DNA of 64,000 bases from Sarocladium kiliense (taxonomy: Eukaryota > Ascomycota > Sordariomycetes > Hypocreales > Sarocladiaceae). The stretch lies in assembly GCA_030734395.1 (NCBI GenBank), contig JAUZTG010000044.1, positions 620,001-684,000 of the forward strand, in the 5' to 3' direction. Position 1 is the stretch's first letter. Every line of letters starts with the position of its first letter. This document shows positions 44,391-56,977 of the stretch, one piece after another. The notes under the pieces are model-generated. The model worked only from the letters and a program-made list of their open reading frames with translations, had not been told where the DNA came from and did no database searches. Both the position numbers and the translations under genes were made by a program.

Positions 44391-45875
44391 ATTGAAGGCT
44401 GGGACGGATAGGCGGGGTTGAGGCGGTCTTAGTATGCAAAGGCGAGAAAGAGATTATACAGACAGCTTGTGACTGTCGTCGCGATGAGTAAAAGCGGAAG
44501 CTCCGATGATGGGTGAGGCGAGACCTGGCTGTAACGTGGCAAGGTCAGATGGTGGTGTTTATGTTGAAGTGAGAGCTGCACGTGGGAAAGGATGGTGGTG
44601 GTCTGTTGGTGGTGAGGCTGTTGGGCTGCGTTCGGTTTAAAGGGTCTCCATCGAATGACGCAGTGGGGGGGGTGAACCAAGCTGGACTGAAGTGCAGTGC
44701 AACAGTGAGGCGGGGCAGTCACTGGCAGCAGTCCTCTACAGCCATACAGCCACTGGATGTCGCGGACAAGCCACTGGAAGCTGAAAGCAGCCACTGGAGG
44801 TACCTTGGCCTTGCTACCTTACACTGGCATTGCACATGGTGATACCTCGCTCTGCGCCTTAATCATCGCCCAGCGATGTTAGTGAAAACATAATTCTGCT
44901 AGCCCCATCTGCGATCCAGCCATTTTTCTCGATCCAATCCCAATCATGATCCCGAAATTCGACGAATTCGGAGCATACAGCTAATCCTTCACTGTATCCC
45001 GAACCCAGCTCAAGACGTCACGGTGGTGGCTGGCCCTTGTCACACTCCCAGCCTCCTCATGACCATGGTTCCCTCCCCGCAAAACACCATGTGCGCACTC
45101 GCATAGCTCGCATTCAACGTCAGTGACTGTCCCCTACAGGCGCTGTGTCATAGATCTCCAAATGGATAGATCGACTGCTCCGTACTGTACCCCGTAAGGC
45201 TACCCATAATGTCCAAATGCAACCCAGCCACAGGAGCAGACCAGCCGGTGGCGTCACTAGAACCAAGCATGTGAATACTACCTCTAGCCCACTGGTGCCT
45301 TTCTCATCTGGTTCTAGGCACCTCATGGCAGATCCGCCGTTCATCACCGATCCCCCGCATTGCGCTAAAATGCCATGTTCCCGGCTAGAACTCAGGGTGA
45401 TGTGATGCGATATCTCGTCGACAATAAGTGTCATCGTCAGTGCGTTGCAATGCTGGCGGGTATCGCGGGTGTACAAGGTAGTACGGCCGCATGCGGGCAG
45501 GCACACTTTGTTTGCTGCACGATGACGAAGAAGAAGCTTTTTTGGCTCATTCATTTGCTTGCTTGTATTGTCTGTGATCTCGTGTAAGCGAGCACTCAAT
45601 GCCCGATAACATCGAGGTTTGGGCTTGACCACTGTTGTACACTGGGAAAGGTGATTCCTACCATGTGCAACGACTGGATAAGAGGCACACATTCTGGGAT
45701 TTCCCTACAGATTCCACATAGGGATAAAATTGTATCTGAGAAAGCGTGTTCTTGGATATGGATAATCAATCGCCTTCTAGAGCTGCAAGCTTGCTGTGTA
45801 GTACTTGGCAGCGTGGTATCTGTACAATCTCCATCTACAACGAAACTCAAATCTCAACGACCCAGACCCCTTTCC
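44391..45875. promoter_or_regulatory. GLC8 promoter and UVE1 3' flank, with a phased repeat motif
   Basis: 1.49 kb without a supported gene. Between 44717 and 44826 a motif around CACTGG recurs; AGCCACTGGA is present in three exact copies (44748, 44769, 44789). The segment lies 330-430 bases upstream of the GLC8 start. A 190-residue minus-strand frame at 45120-45692 has no domain character and was rejected. Confidence 0.45.
44748..44798 (+). repeat. Three direct copies of AGCCACTGGA, spaced 20-21 bases
   Basis: Exact ten-base copies start at 44748, 44769 and 44789. Related sequences AGTCACTGGC (44717) and ACACTGGC (44821) flank them. The spacing is close to two turns of DNA. The array could be a binding-site array in the GLC8 promoter; the binding protein is unknown. 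Confidence 0.7.
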
Positions 45876-47945
45876 TTAGTCTTCCCCTTCAACCTCGTCG
45901 TCTTCCTCCTTAATGCCCCCTTTCTTCTTCTTCGCCGGTATCGCTGGCGCGGGCGCCTTCTTGTTAATCTCCCTCTTCCGTGGCTTCAGCCATTCCTCCA
46001 TCCCCTCAGGCCAATACACCCTTCCCTTTGGTCCACCCATACCAAGATCTTCCGCAGAGACAATCTTCTCCGGCACTTCGATATCATCGTCCTGCTCGTT
46101 GATCTTATCTTGCATCTCCACGCCGCTGGGAACCTCGCTATTGGTTGGTGCTCCGGCCTTGCTCTTCTTTGCCTTCTTCGCGGCTTTCTTCTTCTTCACT
46201 GCCTTGCGTGACTCATCCTCTCGTTCATATGGAACGACATCGTGATTGAGATCCCAACCAGGGAGACGGAAGGTGCGCATAAGCTCGAAGACAGCTTGTT
46301 CCTTGTCTTTAGCCTCGATCATGAGATCCATGTCTGTTCCACAGGGTGGCAACGTTTTCACGCGCGCAGAGTGCTTGCGACGTTCGCGGGGTGTAACCGC
46401 CCCGGCTGTCTGTTCGCTGTAGTGCATCTTCTGCCGGATGTTCTTCCGTGTCCAAGTCTGACGAATGCGGTCAAACAGACCGAGAATGTCTTGGCTTCCT
46501 TCCCGTATGCTCTCGTCGAAGATGATGTTGTGGTGATGGAAGTCGAGTACCAGCGGTATGTTCAACTCCTCGCAAATGGGTAAGAGATCGTGCACACTCC
46601 ATGCGACATCATCATTCTCCAGAACCAGCCGATTCTTGACTCCTTGGGGCAACTTCTTGTAGTTTTCCCGGAATCGATCTAAAGTTGCGCCTTTGTCACC
46701 GTACACACCACCCATGTGAAGGATCATTACCGCGTCTCGGTTCGCCTGCTCTGGCAGCTTGAGAAGTGAGAGCAATTCATCGTGGTATTCCAAGTCGCGA
46801 ATAGCCGCCTCGACAACTTCCTTCCTCGGGCTTCCAATCTGCGTGAACTGACCAGGATGTGTTGTCAAACGGTGTCCAAGCTCGCCGGCCAACTTCCCAG
46901 CCTCTGCAAGCGCCTCGGATGCGAATGGCGCGAGTCTGTAACCATGCTCTTGATGGCTGGCGAACGGGAACATCTCGCTGCTCAGTCTCATGAACTTGAT
47001 GCCATATTTGTCATTCCACTTGATCATCTTAACAATATCTCTTGCGTTTGCCAAGCCTAGTTCCTGAACGTACTTCATCCCACGCTCGATGTCGGCCGGC
47101 TGGCTTTTGTCGGGTCGGTTCTTGGTTGGATGCTCGGGTTGAGATGGATCTGACAGTGGATGCCTATGCTCAACGATGGACGCCATGCGGCACGTTCTTG
47201 ATGAGAATACAGGTGGTGAGGACGTTCGTAGGTAGGTATTGAGGCAAGCCTGCGCACGTCAAGGTCAGTTCGGTGCTCTAGGAAGCAGACGTCGTTTGTC
47301 GCCGGGATGGACGGGATCACTCACATATCCCAGCCTTCCTTTCCAGGGCAAAGGCAACTGATCGCTGTTTACCGGCGGAGGTCGCTTTGCTCCCCTGTTG
47401 ATATTGTCGTCCTCGAGCTTCGTCTCTGCCACGTCACCTACTGCCAGATCTGCTTCATACCCATCGATGGGCGCCTTCTCGAATTCGTCGGGAACATCAG
47501 CGGGTGTCTCGTTGATTGTATCCTTCGCAGCCTTCATCATCCGGGGCTGGAAAGGTCTGTCCAATGGGTCTTGCTTTTCAGCGCCGAGATCTGAGTTCTC
47601 TACGGCGAGTCTCTGTCTTCTGACTGCGCTCTGAAGCTCCTCTTCCATCTGGCTTAGCCGCCTGACAGCGTTCTCGACGCCCTCTTTCGTATCCCAAACG
47701 GTGTGTCTCTTCTTTCCTCCAGCGTCTCGCGCCTTTGTGGCATATGGCGACGGGCCATCTGGGTCTGGCTCTTCCTTGGCTCTCCTACTGCTTCGGCGTG
47801 GAGCTTCTGGGCGAGGAGTAGGCGATTCGACGCTTGGACGTTTTCGTTTCGCAGGCATGGTCACCGTTTGATAGGACTGATGAAGCTGTCGGGATGTCGG
47901 GTAGTGGCAAACAGAGGTTCTGATTGTGGAAGACCAGCGACGCAT
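45876..47945 (-). CDS. UVE1: UV damage endonuclease (UVDE/Uve1)
   Basis: Exons 47945-47325 and 47249-45876 give 664 residues from the first Met, or 635 from Met30. The enzyme nicks DNA just 5' of UV photoproducts and other lesions, starting an excision pathway independent of nucleotide excision repair. The UvdE TIM barrel spans about 200-500. Metal-ligand-type motifs are FMRLSSEMFPF, GHRLTTHPGQFTQIGSP, VMILHMGGVYGDK, RLVLENDD, LVLDFHHHNI and KMHYSEQ. The C-terminal tail is Lys-rich (VKKKKAAKKAKKSK), then acidic. Residues 1-29 are Arg/Ser/Thr-rich without acidic residues, like a mitochondrial presequence. Met30 starts MPAKRKRPSVESP, which looks like a nuclear localisation signal. The first exon is otherwise poorly ordered. 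Confidence 0.94.
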
Positions 47946-50900
47946 ACGAGAGTAGCTCGCGATGGAGCTTAGCCGGCGCTGTGCACTTCGTGAGTGTGAC
48001 GCAGGTGAGGTTGGTGACGATGATTGCCTGGGAAGTGTCCGAAGTGTAAGTCCGGTGTCAGGGAAATTGCGGACGGCTCGAAGACGCGAAAGCTTAAAGC
48101 GTCGCGCAGATCGTCTATGTCGACTCGACTAATAGCGACAACATGCAATCAAGAGGTGTGTGTGTGTGTCTGCGTACGTGTATAAGGCTCAGGTTGTGGA
48201 TGGTCACAGCACGAATCACGAGTCGTACGAAGATCTGCACAACATCTAAAGCAGCGCGCTGACATCAGGCAAATGCCAAAAAAAAAAAAAGGGGGACCAT
48301 CTCGATGTTAAGGGTCCTATTGAGGTCATGGGTTCCCGAGAATCGAAATCATGGCCAACCAATGGCAGAAGCGGCGGACCTTCATCCCCGCGGACACCAT
48401 AGGGAGGATGACGCAGAGCGCGTCATGCACGGTTCTGGCGAATACGTTTTTCTACATACGTCTGGCTGTAATTCTGCAGGTAGGGTACCGGAGCCAGGGT
48501 AGCCTCCCAAGACAAAGTCTGGGAAAGGCTGGCGAGACAATCGATCAGGCTGGATTTTTCGATGCGCGGGTCTGACCGAGGCGATGAAGTCATCATCAGG
48601 CGCGTCTACACTGGCTTGACGGGCCGATCGTCGATCTCGCACCGCCACTTTGCCTGACAGGCAAGCCACAGCTGGGCGAGGTACGGTGGCTTTGCTGTCT
48701 GTGATACAGCTGGTGTGTTCAACGTGCTCGTCTTCGATCGCCTGGTCGGTCTGAAGGGACATTTGTCTCAGAGGTGGCAAACGAACTCCAGGCAGACAGA
48801 AAACCACCTGAGTCGCGAACAGGAATGTCTCAGATCGGTGGCCACGCCCCAGTGGCGCTTGATCACATCTTTGTCCGAAAGTGGTAATCCGGCGGCTTTG
48901 CAGGCTTGACCAGAGCCCAGGTACCCTATACCGCAAATGTCTGTGATTGGAACAGGCAGTCCCTCACGAGGGCAATCGCTGGCGCGTCGCCGTCTTGCAT
49001 GAGAGCGGATCGTTTACTTATTGTTTTCCCTCGACACATGCAAACTCACATGCATCTCTTAATATCCATTCAATTGACCCGTGCTGAGCCTTGCCCCTGC
49101 TGTCCTTTCTCCACCAAACGCCATGGTCTCCTGGCGTCTTGCTGTGTCGGGAGCCAGCCAGGACAAACAAGCTTAAATCGAACCACCATTCTACAACACC
49201 ATGGCAGCAGATGACCTGGTTTCTTTGGTCTGTTAACCTTCGATCGACTAGACACTGAATACAAACAGAGTGCGGCCTATTACCGCCTTACGGGATTTGC
49301 CAGAAACAGCTCAAGGCCAGACTGTCTTGTTTTCCTCACTTGTTCTCCCTTTCCGCGGGAACATACCGACACATTCTACTTTGAAAAAGGCGGTGGACGG
49401 AGGCTTGCTATAACGGCGGAGTCCCCACGGTGGGGAAATAACTGGAGGAGAGGTTTTAGGAAGATGGGCATTGACAAGACACCGAACGGTCTCTAATCTA
49501 GGCTCCGAATGTCGATCGCGGCTCAACAAGAGCCTGCGCTAGCGAGGCAGACACGGGAACAAGGTGCTTTCTCGGCTGCAAAGTCCGTGATCGAGCGGCA
49601 GGATCTCACGTAGGAAGCATAAACAGCCTTACCCGTAATCCTAAATCGCCTCACTGCCACGAATTGAAACTCAAACCGGTAAACACTAGAAGGAATACTG
49701 CTCAAGGACTCACGATCCTGAACAGCACCGGGACACAAAAAATTACAAAAAAAACCCGCGTATCGCAGTGAATCCCTCACGACCCCTCGCAAACTCCCGC
49801 CGGTCGTCCTTGGCGATAATGAACATGTTTGACAAGAGCCCCTGGTCTTGTCTTCTCCGTCCCTGCTGCGTTGCCCCCGCCTCCGGTGAATTCCCCTCTT
49901 CTTTTCTCACCGGCCTCCTCGGCGTCTGTCTTTGGCGTCCCGTGAGACCGATGCCATCCATATGTTCCTCTCATTCGCTGGCTCCTCTTCTCCCCCAGGG
50001 GGCCCCAGCTTACCACCTTCTCCATAGCGGCTACGAGACAAACTCTGTGTCATCAAGGGAGACCTCGTGACCCGGCGCTTCTGCCGGACTATATCGCCCC
50101 TGTTGTGTGGGAACGTGCCTCGTTTGCTGACGCTGCTCGGAACGATTGGAACCTTTTGGAACATTCTGAAATTTGCTTGGCATCAGCAAATCGAGAATCC
50201 ACACTCCTTTCAATCCCTGGTTTAGCTTAAGGTTAGGCTACAACGCGGCGTTCCCGTATCTCCTAGCCCCGCGGAGAACGCTGTCTATGGTCGAGAAGGG
50301 AAGGAGGTCGAAAAGCTACAAAACAATTTATGTGTAAGAAGAAACGGGGTTATTGCCCCAAATCCGATGGAGATACGTTCAAACCGAGGGGTAATGTAGT
50401 CCAGTTCTACTGGCGGGGAACAGATGGGGTTTTCCAACACCGGAGGCGCGAGCCAAGAGTACCGGACGAGTCGTTAGATACAGATAACGCTTAGGTTAGT
50501 TTGAGCCTCTTCTGTTGCCTACCCTGCTGCCATGTTCACAAGATGACAACCACTTCCGTATTGTTATCGCCTCGAGCCTCTGATTAAACGTAAGAGCCAA
50601 GAGTCCCCCGCGGGGTAGCCTCCGAGAACAAGGACAAGCAAATCGTTGAGGGTTTTATTTGGTATCGGAAAAGGACAAGTCGATGAAAGTCCGTGCATGA
50701 GGACTTTGCGGGCTTGACCAACAGGCAGCCGCGGATTTACATGCGAGGCTGGGCAGCAGGTCAAGCTTTTTGTTGAGCATGAGAGGGAGGTCTGGTTAAT
50801 GCAACCCCTCCCCGCTTTCATCGGGAAACATCGCGGAGACTCTCGGGCGTGCACCCAGCTCAGCTTTCTGTGCGAGGTATGTCTCCCTTTGTATATCCTT

Positions 50901-53900
50901 TGGGTAGTTTGAGAGGAGGCCGATAACGGCTTGTCAGGTACAAAGTGAGGAAGAGGAAACTTGATACTAGTGACAACAATCGGGACTGAGATTAGATCGA
51001 TGCCGGAGAGACTAGACCCAAGCAACAGAGCGAGACAAGTAGAAGTCCTCAAATTAGCCTTTAGAATGCCGAAGGAATTGAGAAGAGTGCTCGTGAATAG
51101 GAATTGAGAAGAGGCCATTAAGCTCGTGGGCCGAGACCACCACACGCAAAGGGTTCCCCATCTTCGTTCTCTATCCATTGTTCTCCTAAGCGCAGTTTCA
51201 GAGTTTCCGGATGCTTCCTTCCAGACAAATCAGGAGATGTCCTTAAGTTTTTGTTGAGAAAAATACAGACACGGAGAGAGAGGGGAAATTCGGGGTTCAC
51301 ATCAGCTACTGCATGTTAGGACCCATCTTTCTACAGCATTGGTGGCTTGTCTGGAGACAGAAATCAAGCTATTGCCGGTGTTCCTGACCTTAGATCCAGA
51401 ACAATGGGCAAAATGCCCGGATGGTTCGTTCGGGTACCACGAACGGCCGGACAGATGGCAGGATTGACGGGGCATCTTTGAGAAACACACCACCGCCATG
51501 GGCCTGGACAGGAGGACCCAGCATCAGGAGCGATGACGAGTGAAGGCCGGTTGTCGGTGATGCGCCTGCCAAGCTGCTGCCAACACGCGCCGCTGATGCT
51601 ACCAAGAAAAGCCAAGTCGACTCTCGAGCGACTCGGCAGCTTCGAGCTGACTCGCTTGGCTCTGATTGAGATAATTCTTGGGGGTGTGTGTGATGGGTAA
51701 TTATGCGGGCGGGTCCCAGATGTGTGTTGTATGAGCTGTCAGCCATACATTGCTGATGGGATCAATCGCAGGTTGAGGTTATTCCCAATGAGACTTCCTT
51801 GGTGTGGGCATCTATCGCGATGCCTATGTCTGTACGAGTGTAGACGACATGCTGTCAGGCGTATCACCCCGCGGGGAAAGGCTTCAAGCCAATACAAGCG
51901 GTCAGTAAATGACGTGAGTCTAGTCAAATAATCTCGCCTGAGCGGCCGTTCTCATTGCCCAATGGCCTCATCCTCTCCACACCCAAAGCAGTGAAAGCCC
52001 GCCAAGAGCAATAGCAGGGTTCACAGGACGAGCCCACGATAGATAAGTGAATATGGTCAAAGCAAGGGAAGCACGTGTCCCAAACCCGCAATCTTTGCGT
52101 ACACAATGGCGACATCACCGCTCAAGCCTTAGAAGCTCGCTTACGGTACGATGGCCGGCAGCCGTGCATGTATGTACGTTGCGTTGTTTGATCATGGTAA
52201 CTGTCCGTGTATGTTGTTTTCAACATGCATTGGATAGCCGACGTCATTGCGCGTGTCGCGGGCATCGATGCCATCGCATCGCTTCAAGAGCAATTGTCTC
52301 CCTGCTCGAAGTTATGGTATGCTCCAAGCATGATATCGAATTACAGTAGTAAACAACGGAAAGGACCGAACCTCTGGCATTTATCCAAGACTGGTTTGTT
52401 ATTGTTGCTTTTATGCATCCATATCGAACTGAACTACTGGCATGTAGCGGTAGTGGAGATGCATGCATCGGGCGATTTGACAAGAGACAAATAGAGTTGG
52501 TCGACAGACACGGCTTGGTAGAGACCCTTCGCCAGGCAAGACTGAGAAACGCGCTAAGAAATGCCGCGTTCTAAACTTGAATCTCCAGCATACGGGGACG
52601 GTAAAGAGAACCCAAGGCCGGACGTACGGACGGATGGATGGACCTGGCTGGCGGTTGGTTGTACCCAGGTCTTAGCCTCGGTGACCAACCGGGTGGCCTT
52701 TGGGTCTAGATTCACAGCGAGAGCAAGTAGCTGAAAGAGGCATTGGGAGGTGAGATGCAAGTGTGGGGGAGAGCAGAACGTACAAGGACAGGGATGAAAT
52801 ACTGGGAGAGGCCAATGCCCGAGTTGAGCCACCGTCTGTAACGGAGGTGACCAATTGGATCGCCTGAAAGGCTTCATCGAAGGGATCAGATGTTCCTGAT
52901 GGCGCTGATAGTCACTTATTAGTGGCTCGTCTTATTGCGTTGGAGAGAGGCGGTCAAGGTCAGGATCTCGCTGTACACGGGAATAGTGGATTAGTGTGAA
53001 GTAGTAGAAATGGCACAGAACAGAGGCGCCCCGTCTGGCGCACAGAGATAGCTATCGTTGATGGCTGTATCATGCCCAGACCTCGTTGCACCGTGGTCGT
53101 CATGTCTCAAGTGGAGAGTTGGTTTGCGTTCCCAGGCACCACCCTGGTCTTGTGTGCCGTGTCACGGGGGGTAAGGCTTGCCTCACAAATCTCGGGGCAG
53201 CTTGAGACGGAACTTGACGTGACAAGTGCGTCAGGGCGGCGGATCAGGGACGGTGCCATAAAAGCCCTTTTGCTGCTTCTGGAATAAGAATGGGGGACAA
53301 TGGTGAGGGCTACTGTTCGAGCGCTAAACACCGGCATCGAAGATGAATATTGTGAATTGATGAATCGATAGCGATGGCAGTCTTACATAATGATCTATGC
53401 AGTGCACTGTATACGCGGGATTTGGGGGTGGAACAGTAGCACTCTAGACCCAGAGCACGTCACTGTGCTGCCGTTGTGCCGCCCCCAGGATCTCGTGCAT
53501 GCAGTCTGTCGCGCCCATTCCCCAATCAGAGCGCAGCGATGCAGATGCAGCCGGCCGCGACCACGTCGGCTCTGTCGGTCGGTGACTGCCGGCACGGACG
53601 GTGCGGAGGGATGAGTGAGGTCGAGGCCGGCATTCGGAGCACGCGGCTCTGCGAACGACACATCACGGTCGGGGTTCTGGTGTTTGAAGCTTAAACCCGG
53701 CAGACGCGCAACCAGAGACACGCAATCGCCAAATGCGACTGCTTTTCGATTCACCTGCGATTGATCGTGTTCGTTCACTGGACCATACACCGAGTCAGCT
53801 CTGCCATCGGGGCTGGCGGCGGGTTGCAACGGCGTTTTTTCCCTGGTTGTTTGCAATGTCGTCCGCCAAGAGAGACGCGCTGCAGCCAAGACACACAGCC

Positions 53901-56900
53901 AAGAGCACAGCCCCCTTTGCCCAGACTCTGGGCAGCAACCCTCTGAGAAACCTGACTGAGGCCCTGTAGTCAATCGAAAATGCGCTGAGATTTTAGATGA
54001 CGAGGCACCAGTTGGGCGAAGGAGTCTTGGCGACAACTGAACCTGACTCTTGTTTGTTTTATCTGTCCTCGAACACCTGCACAACTGTTGCTACAGCGCT
54101 TGTGCACCCTGAAGACGGCCTTCTGTATAGCATCATTCGCCGTCACAGTTGATCGCGCAACACCCCCACGTGCAGTACCAAGACCTCTGGGCAAAGGCTG
54201 GGCAGTCAAAAAGTTTCAAGGATGATACTTTGCGCTCTTTTTTTTTTCTTTTTCTCTCTGGTGGCTTTGTGATTGTCGCTGAGCTCGTTCGCTGAGAAAG
54301 AGGTGCGCACAGAGCTTTTTTTTTTGTGCTCATTGCCAATGCCATGACTTGCGTTTGCCAGGGCTTGGAAAAGTGTGGTGAATGTGGTGATGCATCGCCA
54401 ATGTTTGTGGAGGAGGGGCAACTGGCCTGCAGCAACCATGATAAAGTACATTCTGGTCCCATGGGCAATTGAGTGATTTCATAGGTTTCCCCAAGCTTTT
54501 ACCTCCAATCGACCAACGACCGGCTCCATCCCCCCCGATGAAGGGCAGCGAACGAAAAAAAAACACAACTTGATAAGGTTGGCGAATGTCACGGGAGAGA
54601 CGTACGTCAGACACACACACATAGGGGTGGTTGAAGGGGACCACCGATATCCCACAGTGTCCGTGACGTCGCAGCACTCTGTCTGCCTTGTGTTCTTTAT
54701 CAATGGAAGGCTTCTAGCCTGGCACCGCGCCATTGGAGTCTATCACTTCCCGGAGCCGCCGTTGTAGCTACCGACGTACTCGTAACTCAACTTGAACCGC
54801 CCAAAAAACAACACGGGGCACCACCAGAGCGATCATACAGGATCAATACTACAATAATTTAAGCTTAAGGTGCATCAATGGGGCCGCGGCTGGAGACCAG
54901 CCCCAAGACATGGTGTCGAATCCGGTCGCTAGCGTCGCTGTTAGTTCATTCGCCGAGCCGAGCCAGTGGCTTGCAGTGGGTGTATCGGGGCCATTGCTTC
55001 AGCGCTCTGCATCCGCTGTACGAGGCTCGATGACGGTGGTCCCAGTGGGTTCTCGCCGCCACTGACTGCACTGCAGCACGGGCTCCGCTCGATAAGGTCA
55101 CTCCACTCCGATGCCGACGGCGCTATGATGGTTGTCTGGCAAAAAGTCTGGAATGACTACATGGCTACAGTCATAGGCCTTCAGTCTGCCCAGCCTGTTG
55201 CCTGTGTCTGCAATTCCGGTTACAGCCTTGTATTGTGTGTATTCCTATGCGCTGACTGTGGCTTTCCATCGTGAAACATAGGACATCTGCACCGTTGTGT
55301 ATGAAAGACAAGCCACCATATACCCTGATACCCTTCCACAACTGCATCCGGCTTTTGCATCCACATCGTCATCCTCACCCCATTCCCAATCGCCTACACC
55401 AGCGTCCATCCCTCGCATCTCGTGAGCACCACCACGTACACACACCCCAGCCCGAGATGAGATCATACCTCGCACTTATCGTTGCCCAGTCGCCATATGC
55501 CAAGACCTATCGAATCCCACCGCAGGTGATGTGATGCAGACCAGTCTCTCGTTTCGCCCCACCCGCCGTCTCAGAGCCAGCCAGACCAAGAAGTCACTGA
55601 ACCCGGAGCGGTACTTGTCAGCCCAGCCAAGCCGCGCCGCCTCATCAGGTACATTCCTCCGTCCGGTGACCCTCTTTCCCTGTCCCCAGGGCGGTCTTGA
55701 CCGTGGGTGGGAACGGCCACCCCATCAAAAGGTGGAGTTCCTTCCTTCTTTGCTCAGTGTTGCTTGCTCTGCTCTTGCCGCCTAAGCGCAGGCAGCGACG
55801 AAACCGCCGATTTTGGAGTAAGGAAGTCCCGGAACGAGAGCGAGGAGTACCTGCCTTGTCTTCAATTGATCACGAACTTTACGGGTGCCGGCGTCGATGA
55901 CGATGGTAATGACGATGCTTGCACTGGGCTGCTGTTGATTTACACTTTTAGAGTACAAACAAACACCCTGGCCAGCCAGCCTGGGAAAAAAGAAGTGTCC
56001 ACCCTGCATGTCGTAGATTAAGTTACTGACTTGACCCCAACTGCCATGCCAATCCAGCCCAGTCCAATCCAAATCCGAACCCAAGCCAATCCGTCCATCC
56101 ATCATCAGCCTCTAGTACCACGCCAGCCTCGAGTCCCGCCGTCAGTGCACGCTTCTTGCTGCTCCATCATTCCCCATCCCGTGCTCCTCGTGCTGGGTGA
56201 CTAGGGGCGCCATCACCCATGCCCTTGACCCTGCGAACCTCCCCCTCCATCCAACCCAGCCAGCCATCATCCACCGAAATCCAAACATACACACCTGTAA
56301 GTACTGCACGCCCGTACCCGTCCTCCGCACCACACATTGCGATTGTCTTCCCGGACATCCACACGCACGCAAGTCTCAAAGTGGGCTTGCTTTTGGGGCC
56401 CTGGCTTGACTTTGTCTGACCTTGTTTAAAGATCGGGACCCCCCTCTGGGCGCTGCACGAGACGTCTCTTCCTCTACTTTTTCTCTTCCTTTCCTCTTCC
56501 TTCCCAATCACCAACAGTTCCTCGGCTCTCTCATCCTCGACTCCATCCTCCCTTCTTCCCATCCAACAACGGTCAAGAAGAGGCTGGCTTGAGCAGAGCT
56601 GAGTCAATCCCGCCGCAGATGATCAGAGAGTGATTCCTCGTCACCTCTCCTCCCCTCCTCTCGGACCCTCTCCCCTCTACCTCACTCACTCACTTTCCCG
56701 CGCGTCGCCAATCGTCCCGGATTCTCATTTCACTTTGTCTATACCCTTACAAACAATACTCTTTCGATTCCTAGAATCTGCCTAGCTTTATCCTGGAATC
56801 TGGCACGCCTCTGGAGCTCTGGATATCAGATAAAGCAAGACGGAAAATACGCCTGTTGTTGAGCCGCTGAGATCGGACATCACAACGAAGGCCAAATATT

Positions 56901-56977
56901 GACCCAATTCCTCGCTAGCGAGAAGATCAAATCATAAAAACCAAAAGAAGAAAAAAATCCGTCGATAGCCAGCAACA
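47946..56977. other. 9-kb stretch without a supportable gene, upstream of the ENA ATPase
   Basis: I read both strands and found no domain-bearing frame or plausible exon chain. The longest frames (53395-54084, 50564-51178, 48382-48936, all minus) encode 184-229 residues without recognisable character. Simple sequence present: a GT repeat near 48155-48169, an A-run near 48280-48292, T-runs near 54237-54250 and 54318-54328. PacC-like GCCAAG occurs at 53885, 53898, 55499 and 55626. A perfect inverted repeat of TCCCCAC around one G lies at 49422-49436. From about 56430 the DNA is strongly C/T-rich on the + strand, as in the leader of a highly expressed gene. It may hold non-coding transcripts or a very long regulatory region. 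Confidence 0.5.

Noticed and set aside
50564..51178. 204-residue minus-strand frame in the gene-poor region
   Set aside because: No recognisable motif, no flanking exon with consistent splice sites, and no signal or membrane topology that repeats.
53395..54084. 229-residue minus-strand frame in the gene-poor region
   Set aside because: Cys/Arg/Ser-rich translation with no domain pattern; open frames of this size occur by chance at this base composition.
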